A program made the translations under genes and the position numbers. A DNA stretch of 64,000 bases from assembly GCA_963966185.1 (NCBI GenBank), contig CAWZYM010000407.1, positions 180,001-244,000 on the forward strand, given 5' to 3'. Position 1 is the first letter of the stretch, and every line of letters starts with the position of its first letter. Shown here piece after piece: positions 43,472 to 55,793 of the stretch. This DNA is from Rhabditoides inermis. Lineage: Eukaryota > Nematoda > Chromadorea > Rhabditida > Rhabditidae. Under the pieces are notes generated by a model. It was given only the letters and a program-made list of their open reading frames with translations, ran no database searches and was not told where the DNA came from.

Positions 43472-44555
43472 GAGAGAGAAAGAGCAAAGAGTGGAATAAC
43501 ATTGAGTGAGAGCTGAAGGAGAGGAACAGAGGGAGGGAGAGAACAGATGGAGACAGATAGATAAATTTGATATAATCCAGTCCTTTTGAATAGTCATAGT
43601 TCAGCACATATCGGAATTTCTTTGAAATTCAACAAAAGCACATATATTTTCTTTAAAAAGTACTCGGCGTAAAGAGATGAACTTTGTCTTAACCCAATGC
43701 AGCAAAAGTACATCTATAAAACGTTTACAAATACTAACACAAACCTGCGCATACTGAAATGTTCTGTTGTTGTTGCTAACAAGTAACCACAGCGACATGA
43801 ACAGAGAAGAAATCAGTTAAAAAATAGGATAGGAGAGGGAAGAGAGAGAGAGAGAGAGAAGAGAGAGATGTGCAGGTTTGTGTTTGTATTTGTAAACGTT
43901 TTATAGATGTACTTTTGCTGCATTGGGTTAAGACAAAGTTCATCTCTTTACGCCGAGTACTTTTTAAAGAAAATGTCTCTTGTGATGACATTATCACAAA
44001 TTAGCATAATCATCATTGACCATTTTTTCGTGTTTTTGCGAAAGCCAGGTTTTGATATCCATCAATAATCGGGTTTTTAGATTGACGTTCTTGTGGTCAG
44101 CCTGACCTGACATTCGTGAAAACTCAGTTTTGCGTCAAATTTGCTCCACAAATTACTGTATCGGGCTTATATGTGAAATAGCATCCTTGTGGTGTAATAC
44201 ACTCAGATATAGATACTGGTATAACCTTTGTACATCCCCGCTTGCCTTGTTCTTGCTTCTCTCTCCATCGCCTTGCCGCTCGTGTCGTAGCATATCTAGT
44301 CACAAGTGTGCGCATACACATGCACATACCGTATCCCTATTCAATGCACAGTATACCTTACCGTGCACTCGCAGGCCTCCTCGGCTTTCTTCCATCGCTC
44401 GCCGCCCGCCGCACCGCCTGTATTATAAAAGTACGTTATTGAATTTCAATCTACCGTACCTTGTCTACAGAATACAGTATCCCTCGCCGGTCGTGAAAGC
44501 AGAAACATTTGACGGTGATAGAGTCGATTTGTGGAGACGGCCCCCTGCACTCGCA
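40135..44555 (-). CDS. Candidate upstream exons of the 36.7-38.8 kb gene (low confidence)
   Basis: Minus-strand segments with plausible acceptors and donors that can be read in one consistent phase: 44555-44460 (ITVKCFCFHDRRGILYSVDK, the best looking), 44417-44362, 41506-41325, 40927-40889, 40832-40723 (PPIQLICNHDIGE), 40422-40393 (RGDVTFDAAR) and 40213-40135 (AGAVREMPVRPCPDI). The last would join 38826 in phase. Several are basic or low in complexity and could be read otherwise; at 40832-40723 a second frame is also open. No family is recognised. They may be unrelated exons or chance splice-like sites; the large gap 44362-41506 spans a mobile element. Confidence 0.28.
40522..40685. repeat. 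Dispersed repeat, copy 1 (copy 2 at 41620-41785)
   Basis: AGTAAAACTGTGTGCAAA, GGTAGGTAAAAATGG, ATAAATCTGTACTACGGTAG, ACTACGATACAAAAA and CAAAAGTGTTGCG occur in the same order at 40522-40685 and 41620-41785, with small indels. TACGGTAG and TACTGTAG words also recur elsewhere in the window (for example 22360, 30470-30490). Non-coding; family unknown. Confidence 0.7.
42091..42795. repeat. Inverted pair of tRNA-like units with GGCCAGGCC minisatellite flanks
   Basis: Arms 42091-42370 and 42547-42795 are inverted copies around a ~176-bp spacer; the left arm has one extra ~31-bp unit. Each arm has a TTCTTGGCCAGGCCT-type minisatellite and a tRNA-like core: on the right arm GTGGTAGAGTGGCAAG (A-box-like), a seven-base-pair hairpin CGACCGC-AATGCGA-GCGGTCG and GGGTTCAATTCCC (B box) at 42601-42660; the left arm has the same on the minus strand (42325-42248). 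The acceptor stem does not pair and the variable loop is missing, so these are tRNA-derived repeats. Confidence 0.7.
43051..43086 (+). repeat. TTCC microsatellite
   Basis: About nine TTCC units in tandem. No coding support around it. Confidence 0.9.
43646..43972. repeat. ~100-bp palindrome inside the foldback-like element
   Basis: 43646-43748 (beginning TTTCTTTAAAAAGTACTCGG) is the reverse complement of 43872-43972 (ending CCGAGTACTTTTTAAAGAAA), with about 120 bp between them that includes a GA run. Near-perfect match suggests a recent origin or active correction between the arms. Confidence 0.8.
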
Positions 44556-44790
44556 CTGAAGTGTCACCAACAAAGCGCGCCAACGAGTTCAAAAGTAAAT
44601 GTTAGTGATAATTAATATACATTATTAATCTACGCTACGATAAAACATATGAAATCAACACTCACTCAAATCGGAGACTTGACAGCGCCGAAGAGAAGAG
44701 GACAAGACACTTTCTGTAGAATGTCCCAAGCAGAGAACGGGAGACAGCTTAGCAGCAATATTGTAAACCAACACAGCTGATCCAACACAC

Positions 44791-44964
44791 TAAAGCTATC
44801 TTCATGATGCAAACGGAATGTTAACAAATATTTCGCAAATAACAAAATGTGTCCAAATCGACCGATTTTGTGGCAAAACAAAAATGTTTTGGTTGTAAAA
44901 CATTTTCATTTGCGAACATTTTCAAATTGCAAAACATTTCGTTTGCATCTTGAAGATAGCTTTA
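44791..44964. repeat. ~170-bp imperfect palindrome
   Basis: TAAAGCTATCTTCATGATGC at the left faces GCATCTTGAAGATAGCTTTA at the right, and inner words (GCAAATAACAAAATGT against ACATTTTCATTTGC) also pair. Non-coding hairpin-forming sequence next to the satellite block. Confidence 0.65.
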
Positions 44965-45169
44965 CCCTCTTACCTCGTACACGCGAGTTGGCGGGCAGTG
45001 ATCGAATGGGAAACGAACATATATACATATATTCCCACCGAGTGATCCTGGAAAGCACTGAGATTGGAATGGAGACACAGTGGAAAGCATTTGCGAGTGG
45101 GAGAACGCGCGAGTGAGGTGACCGCGCGGCGCGAGACAGAATCGGTGAATTTTATAGTTCGCGCCTTCT

Positions 45170-46660
45170 TGTCAGGATTATTTAGGAAGAAGTCAGGAAG
45201 AAGTTAGAAACAATAGCACATCAATAGGAAGTTAGGAAGAAGTTAGGAAGAAGTTAGGAAGAAGTTAGGAAGAAGTTAGGAAGAAGTTAGGAAGAAGTTA
45301 GGAAGAAGTTAGGAAGAAGTTAGGAAGAAGTTAGGAAGAAGTTAGAAAGAAGTTAGGAAGAAGTTAGGAAGAAGTTAGAAAAAAGTTAGGAAGAAGTTAG
45401 GAAGAAGTTAGGATGAAGTCAGGAAGAAGTTAGAAACAATAGCACATCAATAGGAAGTTAGGAAGAAGTTAGGAAGAAGTTAGGAAGAAGTTAGGAAGAA
45501 GTTAGGAAGAAGTCAGGAAGAAGTTAGAAACAATAGCACATCAATAGGAAGTTAGGAAGAAGTTAGGAAGAAGTTAGGAGGAAGTTAGGAAGAATTTATA
45601 AAACATTTGGGCATTAGGAGGAAGTCAGGAGGAAGCTAGAAGGAAGTTAGGAGGAAGTTAGGAGAAAGTTAGGAGGAAGTTAGGAGGAAGATAGGAGGAA
45701 GTTAGGTGGAAGTTAGGAGGAAGTTAGGAGGAAGTTAGGAGCAAGTTAGGAGGAAGTTAGGAGGAAGTTAGGAGGAAGTTAGGAGGAAGGTAGGAAGAAT
45801 TTATAAAACATTTGGGCATTAGGAGGAAGTCAGGAGGAAGTCAGGAGGAAGTTAGGAGGAAGTTAGGAGGAAGTTAAGAGAAAGTTAGGAAGAATTTATA
45901 AAACATTTGAGCATTAGGAGGAAGTCAGGAGGAAGTCAGGAAGAAGTTAGGAGGAAGTTAGGAGGAAGCTAGGAGGAAGCTAGGAGGAAGTTAGGAGGAA
46001 GTTAGGAGGAAGTTAGGAGGAAACTGGGAGGAAGTTAGGAGGAAGTTAGGAGGAAGATAGGAGGAAGTTAGGAAGAATTTATAAAACAATTGTGCTTTAG
46101 GAGGAAGTTAGGAGGAAGTTAGGAGCAAGTTAGGAGCAAGTTAGGGGAAAGTCAGGAGGAAGTTAGGAGGAAATTAGGAGGAAGTTAGGAGAAAGTTAGG
46201 AGGAAGATAGGAGGAAGTTAGGAGGAAGTTAGGAAGAATTTAGGAAGAATTTATAAAACATTTGGGCATTAGGAGGAAGTCAGGAGGAGGTCAGGAGGAA
46301 GTTAGGTGGAAGTTAGGAGGAAGCTACAAGGAGGAAGCTAGGAGGAAGTTAGGAGGAAGATAGGAAGAAGTTAAATGGAAGTTAGGAGGAAGTTAGGAGG
46401 AAGTTAGGAGCAAGTTAGGAGGAAGTTAGGAGGAAGTTAGGAGGAAGTTAGGAAGAATTTATAAAACATTTGGGCATTAGGAGGAAGTCAGGAGGAGGTC
46501 AGGAGGAAGTTAGGAGGAAGTTAGGAGGAAGCTACAAGGAGGAAGCTAGGAGGAAGTTAGGAGGAAATTAGGAGGAAGTTAGAAGGAAGTTCCTCCCACT
46601 ATGACCACTATGACCACTATGACCACTATGACCACTATGACCTAGGTCATAGTGGTCATA
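45170..46660. repeat. Left, inverted arm of the satellite (GA strand on plus)
   Basis: Here the units appear as AGGAAGAAGTT and AGGAGGAAGTT, the reverse complement of the rest of the block. The switch occurs at CTATGACCTAGGTCATAG near 46643, a perfect palindrome around CCTAGG. The nearest ~100 bp on the left (GCATTAGGAGGAAGTCAGG to GAAGGAAGTTCCTCCCACTA) are mirrored at 47402-47535, so the two sides form a large inverted repeat. Confidence 0.9.
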
Positions 46661-46989
46661 GTGGTCATCTTCTTCCTAACTTCTTCTTAACTTCTTCCTA
46701 ACTTCCTATTAATGTACTATTGTTTCTAACTTCTTCCTGACTTCTTCCGAACTTCTTCCTAACTTCTTTCTAACTTCTTTCTAACTTCTTATTGATGTAC
46801 TATTGTTTCTAACTTCTTCCTAACTTCTTCCTAACTTCTTCCTAACTTCTTCCTAACTTCTTCCTAACTTCCTGTTGATGTACTAATGTTTCTAACTTCT
46901 TCCTGACTTCTTCCTAACTTCTTCCTAACTTCTTTTTCAACTTCTTCCTAACTTCTTCCTAACTTCTTCCTAACTTCTTCCTAACTTCT

Positions 46990-47323
46990 TTCCACTATGA
47001 CCACTATGACCACTATGACCACTATGACCACTATGACCACTATGACCACTATGACCACTATGACCACTATGACCACTATGACCACTATGACCACTATGAC
47101 CACTATGACCACTATGACCACTATGACCACTATGACCACTATGACCACTATGACCACTATGACCACTATGACCACTTTGACCACTATGACCACTATGACC
47201 ACTATGACCACTATGACCACTATGACCACTATGACCACTATGACCACTATGACCACTATGACCACTATGACCACTATGACCACTATGACCACTATGACCA
47301 CTATGACCACTATGACCACTATT
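46990..47323 (+). repeat. ACTATGACC 9-bp array
   Basis: About 37 units, nearly perfect, with one ACTTTGACC variant at about 47173. Entered from TTCTTTCC and left through CTATTTCTTAAC. The same entry and exit bound the array at 48891-49224. Confidence 0.95.
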
Positions 47324-48890
47324 TCTTAACTTCTTCCTAACTTCTAGGTCATAGTGGTCATAGTGGTCATAGTGGTCAAAGTGGTCATAGTGGTCATAGT
47401 GGTCATAGTGGGAGGAACTTCCTTCTAACTTCCTCCTAATTTCCTCCTAACTTCCTCCTAGCTTCCTCCTTGTAGCTTCCTCCTAACTTCCTCCTAACTT
47501 CCTCCTGACCTCCTCCTGACTTCCTCCTAATGCCCAAATGTTTTATAAATTCTTCCTAACTTCCTCCTAACTTCCTCCTAACTTCCTCCTAACTTCCTCC
47601 TAACTTCCTCCTAACTTGCTCCTAACTTCCTCCTAACTTCCATTTAACTTCTTCCTATCTTCCTCCTAACTTCCTCCTAACTTTCTCCTAACTTCCTCCT
47701 AACTTCCTCCTAGCTTCCTCCTGACTTCCTCCTAATGCCCGAATGTTTTATAAATTCTTCCTAACTTCCTCCTAACTTCCTCCTATCTTCCTCCTAACTT
47801 TCTCCTAACTTCCTCCTATTTTCCTCCTAACTTCCTCCTGACTTTCCCCTAACTTGCTCCTAACTTCCTCCTAACTTCCTCCTAACTTCCTCCTAATGCA
47901 CAATTGTTTTATAAATTCTTCCTAACTTCCTCCTATCTTCCTCCTAACTTCCTCCTAACTTCCTCCCAGTTTCCTCCTAACTTCCTCCTAACTTCCTCCT
48001 AACTTCCTCCTAGCTTCCTCCTAGCTTCCTCCTAACTTCCTCCTAACTTCCTCCTGACTTCCTCCTGACTTCCTCCTAATGCTCAAATGTTTTATAAATT
48101 CTTCCTAACTTTCTCTTAACTTCCTCCTAACTTCCTCCTAACTTCCTCCTGACTTCCTCCTGACTTCCTCCTAATGCCCAAATGTTTTATAAATTCTTCC
48201 TACCTTCCTCCTAACTTCCTCCTAACTTCCTCCTAACTTCCTCCTAACTTGCTCCTAACTTCCTCCTAACTTCCTCCTTAACTTCCACCTAACTTCCTCC
48301 TATCTTCCTCCTAACTTCCTCCTAACTTTCTCCTAACTTCCTCCTAACTTCCTTCTAGCTTCCTCCTGACTTCCTCCTAATGCCCAAATGTTTTATAAAT
48401 TCTTCCTAACTTCCTCCTAACTTCTTCCTAACTTCTTCCTAACTTCCTATTGATGTGCTATTGTTTCTAACTTCTTCCTGACTTCTTCCTAACTTCTTCC
48501 TAACTTCTTCCTAACTTCTTCCTAACTTCTTCCTAACTTCTTCCTAACTTCCTATTGATGTGCTATTGTTTCTAACTTCTTCCTAACTTCTTCCTAACTT
48601 CTTCCTAACTTCTTCCTAACTTCTTCCTAACTTCTTCCTAATTTCTTCCTAACTTCTTTCTAACTTCTTTCTAACTTCTTATTGATGTACTATTGTTTCT
48701 AACTTCTTCCTAACTTCTTCCTAACTTCTTCCTAACTTCTTCCTAACTTCCTGTTGATGTACTATTGTTTCTAACTTCTTCCCGACTTCTTCCTAACTTC
48801 TTCCTAACTTCTTTTTCAACTTCTTCCTAACTTCTTCCTAACTTCTTCCTAACTTCTTCCTAACTTCTTCCTAACTTCTTCCTAACTTCT

Positions 48891-49224
48891 TTCCACTATG
48901 ACCACTATGACCACTATGACCACTATGACCACTATGACCACTATGACCACTATGACCACTATGACCACTATGACCACTATGACCACTATGACCACTATGA
49001 CCACTATGACCACTATGACCACTATGACCACTATGACCACTATGACCACTATGACCACTATGACCACTTTGACCACTATGACCACTATGACCACTATGAC
49101 CACTATGACCACTATGACCACTTTGACCACTATGACCACTATGACCACTATGACCACTATGACCACTATGACCACTATGACCACTATGACCACTATGACC
49201 ACTATGACCACTATGACCACTATT
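48891..49224 (+). repeat. ACTATGACC 9-bp array
   Basis: About 37 units with two ACTTTGACC variants. It is the same overall length as the array at 46990, with a different variant pattern. Confidence 0.95.
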
Positions 49225-49948
49225 TCTTAACTTCTTCCTAACTTCTTCCTGACTTCTTCCTAACTTCTTCCTAACTTCTTCCTAACTTCTTCCTAACTTC
49301 TTCCTAACTTCTTCCTAACTTCTTCCTAACTTCTTCCTAACTTCTTCCTAACTTCTTCCTAACTTCTTCCTAACTTCTTCCTAACTTCTTCCTAACTTTT
49401 TCTTAACGTCTTCCTAACTTCTTCCTAACTTCTTCCTAACTTCTTTCTAACTTCTTCCTAACTTCTTCCTAACTTCTTCCTAACTTCCTATTGATGTACT
49501 ATTGTTTCTAACTTCTTCCTAACTTCTTCCTAACTTCTTCCTAACTTCTTCCTAACTTCTTCCTAACTTCTTCCTAACTTCCTATTGATGTACTATTGTT
49601 TCTAACTTCTTCCTGACTTCTTCCGAACTTCTTCCTAACTTCTTCCTAACTTCTTCCTAACTTCTTCCTAACTTCTTCCTAACTTCTTCCTAATTTCTTC
49701 CTGACTTCTTCCTAACTTCCTATTGATGTACTATTGTTTCTAACTTCTTCCTAACTTCTTCCTAACTTCTTCCTAACTTCTTCCTAACTTCTTCCTAACT
49801 TCCTATTGATGTACTATTGTTTCTAACTTCTTCCTGACTTCTTCCGAACTTCTTCCTAACTTCTTCCTAACTTCTTCCTAACTTCTTCCTAACTTCTTCC
49901 TAATTTCTTCCTAACTTCTTCCTAACTTCCTATTGATGTACTATTGTA

Positions 49949-52900
49949 CCACTATGACCACTATGACCACTATGACCACTATGACCACTATGACCACTAT
50001 GACCACTATGACCACTATGACCACTATGACCACTATGACCACTATGACCACTATGACCACTATGACCACTATGACCACTATGACCACTATGACCACTATG
50101 ACCACTATGACCACTATGACCACTATGACCACTATGACCACTATGACCACTATGACCACTATGACCACTATGACCACTATGACCACTATGACCACTATGA
50201 CCACTATGACCACTATGACCACTATGACCACTATGACCACTATGACCACTATGACCACTATGACCACTTTGACCACTATGACCACTATGACCACTATGAC
50301 CACTATGACCACTATGACCACTATGACCACTATGACCACTATGACCACTATGACCACTATTTCTTAACTTCTTCCTAACTTCTTCCTGACTTCTTCCTAA
50401 CTTCTTCCTAACTTCTTCCTAACTTCTTCCTAACTTCTTCCTAACTTCTTCCTAACTTCTTCCTAACTTCTTCCTAACTTCTTCCTAACTTCTTTCTAAC
50501 TTCTTCCTAACTTCTTCCTAACTTTTTCTTAACGTCTTCCTAACTTCTTCCTAACTTCTTCCTAACTTCTTTCTAACTTCTTCCTAACTTCTTCCTAACT
50601 TCTTCCTAACTTCCTATTGATGTACTATTGTTTCTAACTTCTTCCTAACTTCTTCCTAACTTCCTATTGATGTACTATTGTTTCTAACTTCTTCCTGACT
50701 TCTTCCGAACTTCTTCCTAACTTCTTCCTAACTTCTTCCTAACTTCTTCCTAACTTCTTCCTAACTTCTTCCTGACTTCTTCCTAACTTCCTATTGATGT
50801 ACTATTGTTTCTAACTTCTTCCTAACTTCTTCCTAACTTCTTCCTAACTTCTTCCTAACTTCTTCCTAACTTCTTCCTAACTTCCTATTGATGTACTATT
50901 GTTTCTAACTTCTTCCTGACTTCTTCCGAACTTCTTCCTAACTTCTTCCTAACTTCTTCCTAACTTCTTCCTAACTTCTTCCTAATTTCTTCCTAATTTC
51001 TTCCTAACTTCCTATTGATGTACTATTGTACCACTATGACCACTATGACCACTATGACCACTATGACCACTATGACCACTATGACCACTATGACCACTAT
51101 GACCACTATGACCACTATGACCACTATGACCACTATGACCACTATGACCACTATGACCACTATGACCACTATGACCACTATGACCACTATGACCACTATG
51201 ACCACTATGACCACTATGACCACTATGACCACTATGACCACTATGACCACTATGACCACTATGACCACTATGACCACTATGACCACTATGACCACTATGA
51301 CCACTATGACCACTATGACCACTATGACCACTATGACCACTATGACCACTATGACCACTATGACCACTATGACCACTATGACCACTATGATCACTATGAC
51401 CACTATGACCTAGGTCATAGTGGGAGGAACTTCCTTCTAACTTCCTCCTAATTTCCCCCTAACTTCCTCCTAGCTTCTTCCTATGTAGCTTCCTCCTAAC
51501 TTCCTCCTAACTTCCTCCTGACCTCCTCCTGACTTCCTCCTAATGCCCAAATGTTTTATAAATTCTTCCTACCTTCCTCCTAACTTCCTCCTAACTTCCT
51601 CCTAACTTCCTCCTAACTTGCTCCTAACTTCCTCCTAACTTCCTCCTAACTTCCACCTAACTTCCTCCTATCTTCCTTCTAACTTCCTCCTAACTTTCTC
51701 CTAACTTCCTCCTAACTTCCTTCTAGCTTCCTCCTGACTTCCTCCTAATGCCCAAATGTTTTATAAATTCTTCCTAACTTCCTCCTAACTTCTTCCTAAC
51801 TTCTTCCTAACTTCCTATTGATGTGCTATTGTTTCTAACTTCTTCCTGACTTCTTCCTAACTTCTTCCTAACTTCTTCCTAACTTCTTTCTAACTTCTTC
51901 CTAACTTCTTCCTAACTTCTTCCTAACTTCTTCCTAACTTCTTCCTAACTTCTTCCTAACTTCTTCCTAACTTCCTATTGATGCTATTGTTTCTAACTTC
52001 TTCCTGACTTCTTCCTAACTTCTTCCTAACTTCTTCCTAACTTCTTTCTAACTTCTTCCTAACTTCTCCCTAACTTCTTCCTAACTTCTTCCTAACTTCT
52101 TCCTAACTTCTTCCTAACTTCTTCCTAACTTCTTCCTAACTTCCTATTGATGTGCTATTGTTTCTAACTTCTTCCTGACTTCTTCCTAACTTCTTCCTAA
52201 CTTCTTCCTAACTTCTTCCTAACTTCTTCCTAACTTCTTCCTAACTTCTTCCTAACTTCTTTCTAACTTCTTCCTAACTTCTTCCTAACTTCTTCCTAAC
52301 TTCTTCCTAACTTCTTCCTAACTTCTTCCTAACTTCCTATTGATGTACTATTGTACCACTATGACCACTATGACCACTATGACCACTATGACCACTATGA
52401 CCACTATGACCACTATGACCACTATGACCACTATGACCACTATGACCACTATGACCACTATGACCACTATGACCACTATGACCACTATGACCACTATGAC
52501 CACTATGACCACTATGACCACTATGACCACTATGACCACTATGACCACTATGACCACTATGACCACTATGACCACTATGACCACTATGACCACTATGACC
52601 ACTATGACCACTATGACCACTATGACCACTATGACCACTATGACCACTATGACCACTATGACCACTATGACCACTATGACCACTATGACCACTATGACCA
52701 CTATGACCACTATGACCACTATGACCACTATGACCACTGTGACCACTATGACCACTATGACCACTATGACCACTATGACCACTGTGACCACTATGACCAC
52801 TATGACCACTATGACCACTATGACCACTGTGACCACTATGACCACTATGACCACTATGACCACTATGACCACTATGACCACTATGACCACTATGACCACT

Positions 52901-55793
52901 ATGACCACTATGACCACTATGACCACTATGACCACTATGACCACTATGACCACTATGACCACTATGACCACTATGACCACTATGACCACTATGACCACTA
53001 TGACCACTATGACCACTATGACCACTATGACCACTATGACCACTATGACCACTATGACCACTATGACCACTATGACCACTATGACCACTATGACCACTAT
53101 GACCACTATGACCACTATGACCACTATGACCACTATGACCACTATGACCACTATGACCACTATGACCACTATGACCACTATGACCACTATGACCACTATG
53201 ACCACTATGACCACTATGACCACTATGACCACTATGACCACTATGACCACTATGACCACTATGACCACTATGACCACTATGACCACTATGACCACTATGA
53301 CCACTATGACCACTTTGACCACTATGACCACTATGACCACTATGACCTAGGTCATAGTGGTCATAGAGGTCATAGTGGTCATAGTGGGAGGAACTTCCTC
53401 CTAGCTTCCTCCTTGTAGCTTCCTCCTAACTTCCTCCTAACTTCCTCCTGACCTCCTCCTGACTGCCTCCTAATGCCCAAATGTTTTATAAATTCATCCT
53501 AACTTCCTCCTAACTTCCTCCTAACTTCCTCCTAACTTACTCCTAACTTGCTCCTAACTTGTTCCTAACTTCCTCCTAACTTCCATTTAACTTCCTCCTA
53601 TCTTCCTCCTAACTTCCTCCTAACTTTCTCCTAACTTCCTCCTAACTTCCTCCTAGCTTCCTCCTGACTTCCTCCTAATGCCCGAATGTTTTATAAATTG
53701 TTCCTAACTTCCTCCTAACTTCCTCCTATCTTCCTCCTAACTTTCTCCTAACTTCCTCCTAATTTCCTCCTAACTTCCTCCTGACTTTCCCCTAACTTGC
53801 TCCTAACTTGCTCCTAACTTCCTCCTAACTTCCTCCTAATGCACAATTGTTTTATAAATTCTTCCTAACTTCCTCCTATCTTCCTCCTAACTTCCTCCTA
53901 ACTTCCTCCCAGTTTCCTCCTAACTTCCTCCTAACTTCCTCCTAACTTCCTCCTAGCTTCCTCCTAGCTTCCTCCTAACTTCCTCCTAACTTCCTCCTGA
54001 CTTCCTCCTGACTTCCTCCTAATGCTCAAATGTTTTATAAATTCTTCCTAACTTTCTCCTAACTTCCTCCTAACTTCCTCCTAACTTCCTCCTGACTTCC
54101 TCCTGACTTCCTCCTAATGCCCAAATGTTTTATAAATTCTTCCTACCTTCCTCCTAACTTCCTCCTAACTTCCTCCTAACTTCCTCCTAACTTGCTCCTA
54201 ACTTCCTCCTAACTTCCTCCTAACTTCCACCTAACTTCCTCCTATCTTCCTCCTAACTTCCTCCTAACTTTCTCCTAACTTCCTCCTAACTTCCTTCTAG
54301 CTTCCTCCTGACTTCCTCCTAATGCCCAAATGTTTTATAAATTCTTCCTAACTTCCTCCTAACTTCTTCCTAACTTCTTCATAACTTCCTATTGATGTGC
54401 TATTGTTTCTAACTTCTTCCTGACTTCTTCCTAACTTCTTCCTAACTTCTTCCTAACTTCTTCCTAACTTCTTCCTAACTTCTTCCTAACTTCTTCCTAA
54501 TTTCTTCCTGACTTCTTCCTAACTTCCTATTGATGTGCTATTGTTTCTAACTTCTTCCTGACTTCTTCCTAACTTCTTCCTAACTTCTTCCTAACTTCTT
54601 CCTAACTTCTTCCTAACTTCTTCCTAACTTCTTTCTAACTTCTTCCTAATTTCTTCCTGACTTCTTCCTAACTTCCTATTGATGTGCTATTGTTTCTAAC
54701 TTCTTCCTGACTTCTTCCTAACTTCTTCCTAACTTCTTCCTAACTTCTTCCTAACTTCTTCCTAACTTCTTTCTAACTTCTTCCTAACTTCTCCCTAACT
54801 TCTTCCTAACTTCTTCCTAACTTCTTCCTAACTTCTTCCTAACTTCCTATTGATGTGCTATTGTTTCTAACTTCTTCCTGACTTCTTCCTAACTTCTTCC
54901 GAACTTCTTCCTAACTTCTTCCTAACTTCCTCCTAACTTCCTCCTAACTTGCTCCTAACTTCCTCCTAACTTCCTCCTAACTTCCACCTAACTTCCTCCT
55001 ATCTTCCTCCTAACTTCCTCCTAACTTTCTCCTAACTTCCTCCTAACTTCCTTCTAGCTTCCTCCTGACTTCCTCCTAATGCCCAAATGTTTTATAAATT
55101 CTTCCTAACTTCCTCCTAACTTCTTCCTAACTTCTTCATAACTTCCTATTGATGTGCTATTGTTTCTAACTTCTTCCTGACTTCTTCCTAACTTCTTCCT
55201 AACTTCTTCCTAACTTCTTCCTAACTTCTTCCTAACTTCTTCCTAACTTCTTCCTAATTTCTTCCTGACTTCTTCCTAACTTCCTATTGATGTGCTATTG
55301 TTTCTAACTTCTTCCTGACTTCTTCCTAACTTCTTCCTAACTTCTTCCTAACTTCTTCCTAACTTCTTCCTAACTTCTTTCTAACTTCTTCCTAATTTCT
55401 TCCTGACTTCTTCCTAACTTCCTATTGATGTGCTATTGTTTCTAACTTCTTCCTGACTTTTTCCTAACTTCTTCCTAACTTCTTCCTAACTTCTTCCTAA
55501 CTTCTTCCTAACTTCTTTCTAACTTCTTCCTAACTTCTCCCTAACTTCTTCCTAACTTCTTCCTAACTTCTTCCTAACTTCTTCCTAACTTCCTATTGAT
55601 GTGCTATTGTTTCTAACTTCTTCCTGACTTCTTCCTAACTTCTTCCGAACTTCTTCCTAACTTCTTCCTAACTTCTTCCTAACTTCTTCCTAACTTCTTC
55701 CTAACTTCTTCCTAACTTCTTCCTAACTTCTTCCTAACTTCTTCCTAACTTCTTCCTAACTTCTTCCTAACTTCCTATTGATGTACTATTGTA
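49949..55793. repeat. Higher-order repeat, copy 1 (about 5.8 kb)
   Basis: Starts with the 9-bp array at 49949-50361 and contains two more arrays (51031-51410 and 52356-53346) with 11-bp blocks between them. Copy 2 (55794-61584) has the same order. The block 53341-55785 and its counterpart 59132-61576 have exactly the same length, 2445 bp; other 11-bp blocks differ by one unit (665 against 654 bp, 944 against 955 bp). Confidence 0.85.
52356..53346 (+). repeat. Longest ACTATGACC array, about 110 units
   Basis: Nearly 1 kb of perfect 9-bp units. Three ACTGTGACC variants sit 45 bp apart (52736, 52781, 52826), marking a 5-unit sub-repeat; the counterpart array in copy 2 has only two of them and is 324 bp shorter. 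Exits through CCTAGG into inverted units. Confidence 0.95.

Larger units (their letters stand above)
41875..44177. mobile_element. Foldback-like element with ~205-bp inverted ends, 2.3 kb
   Basis: The left arm 41875-42083 and the right arm 43972-44177 are inverted copies. The outer end is shared (ACAGTAATTTGTGGAGCAAA against TTTGCTCCACAAATTACTGT), and so is the inner end (AATTTGTGATAATGTCATCA against TGATGACATTATCACAAATT). The interior holds the tRNA-like inverted repeat (42091-42795), a TTCC run, a GA microsatellite and another palindrome (43646-43972). No transposase is visible. It could be a foldback transposon or a composite of nested insertions. Confidence 0.6.
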
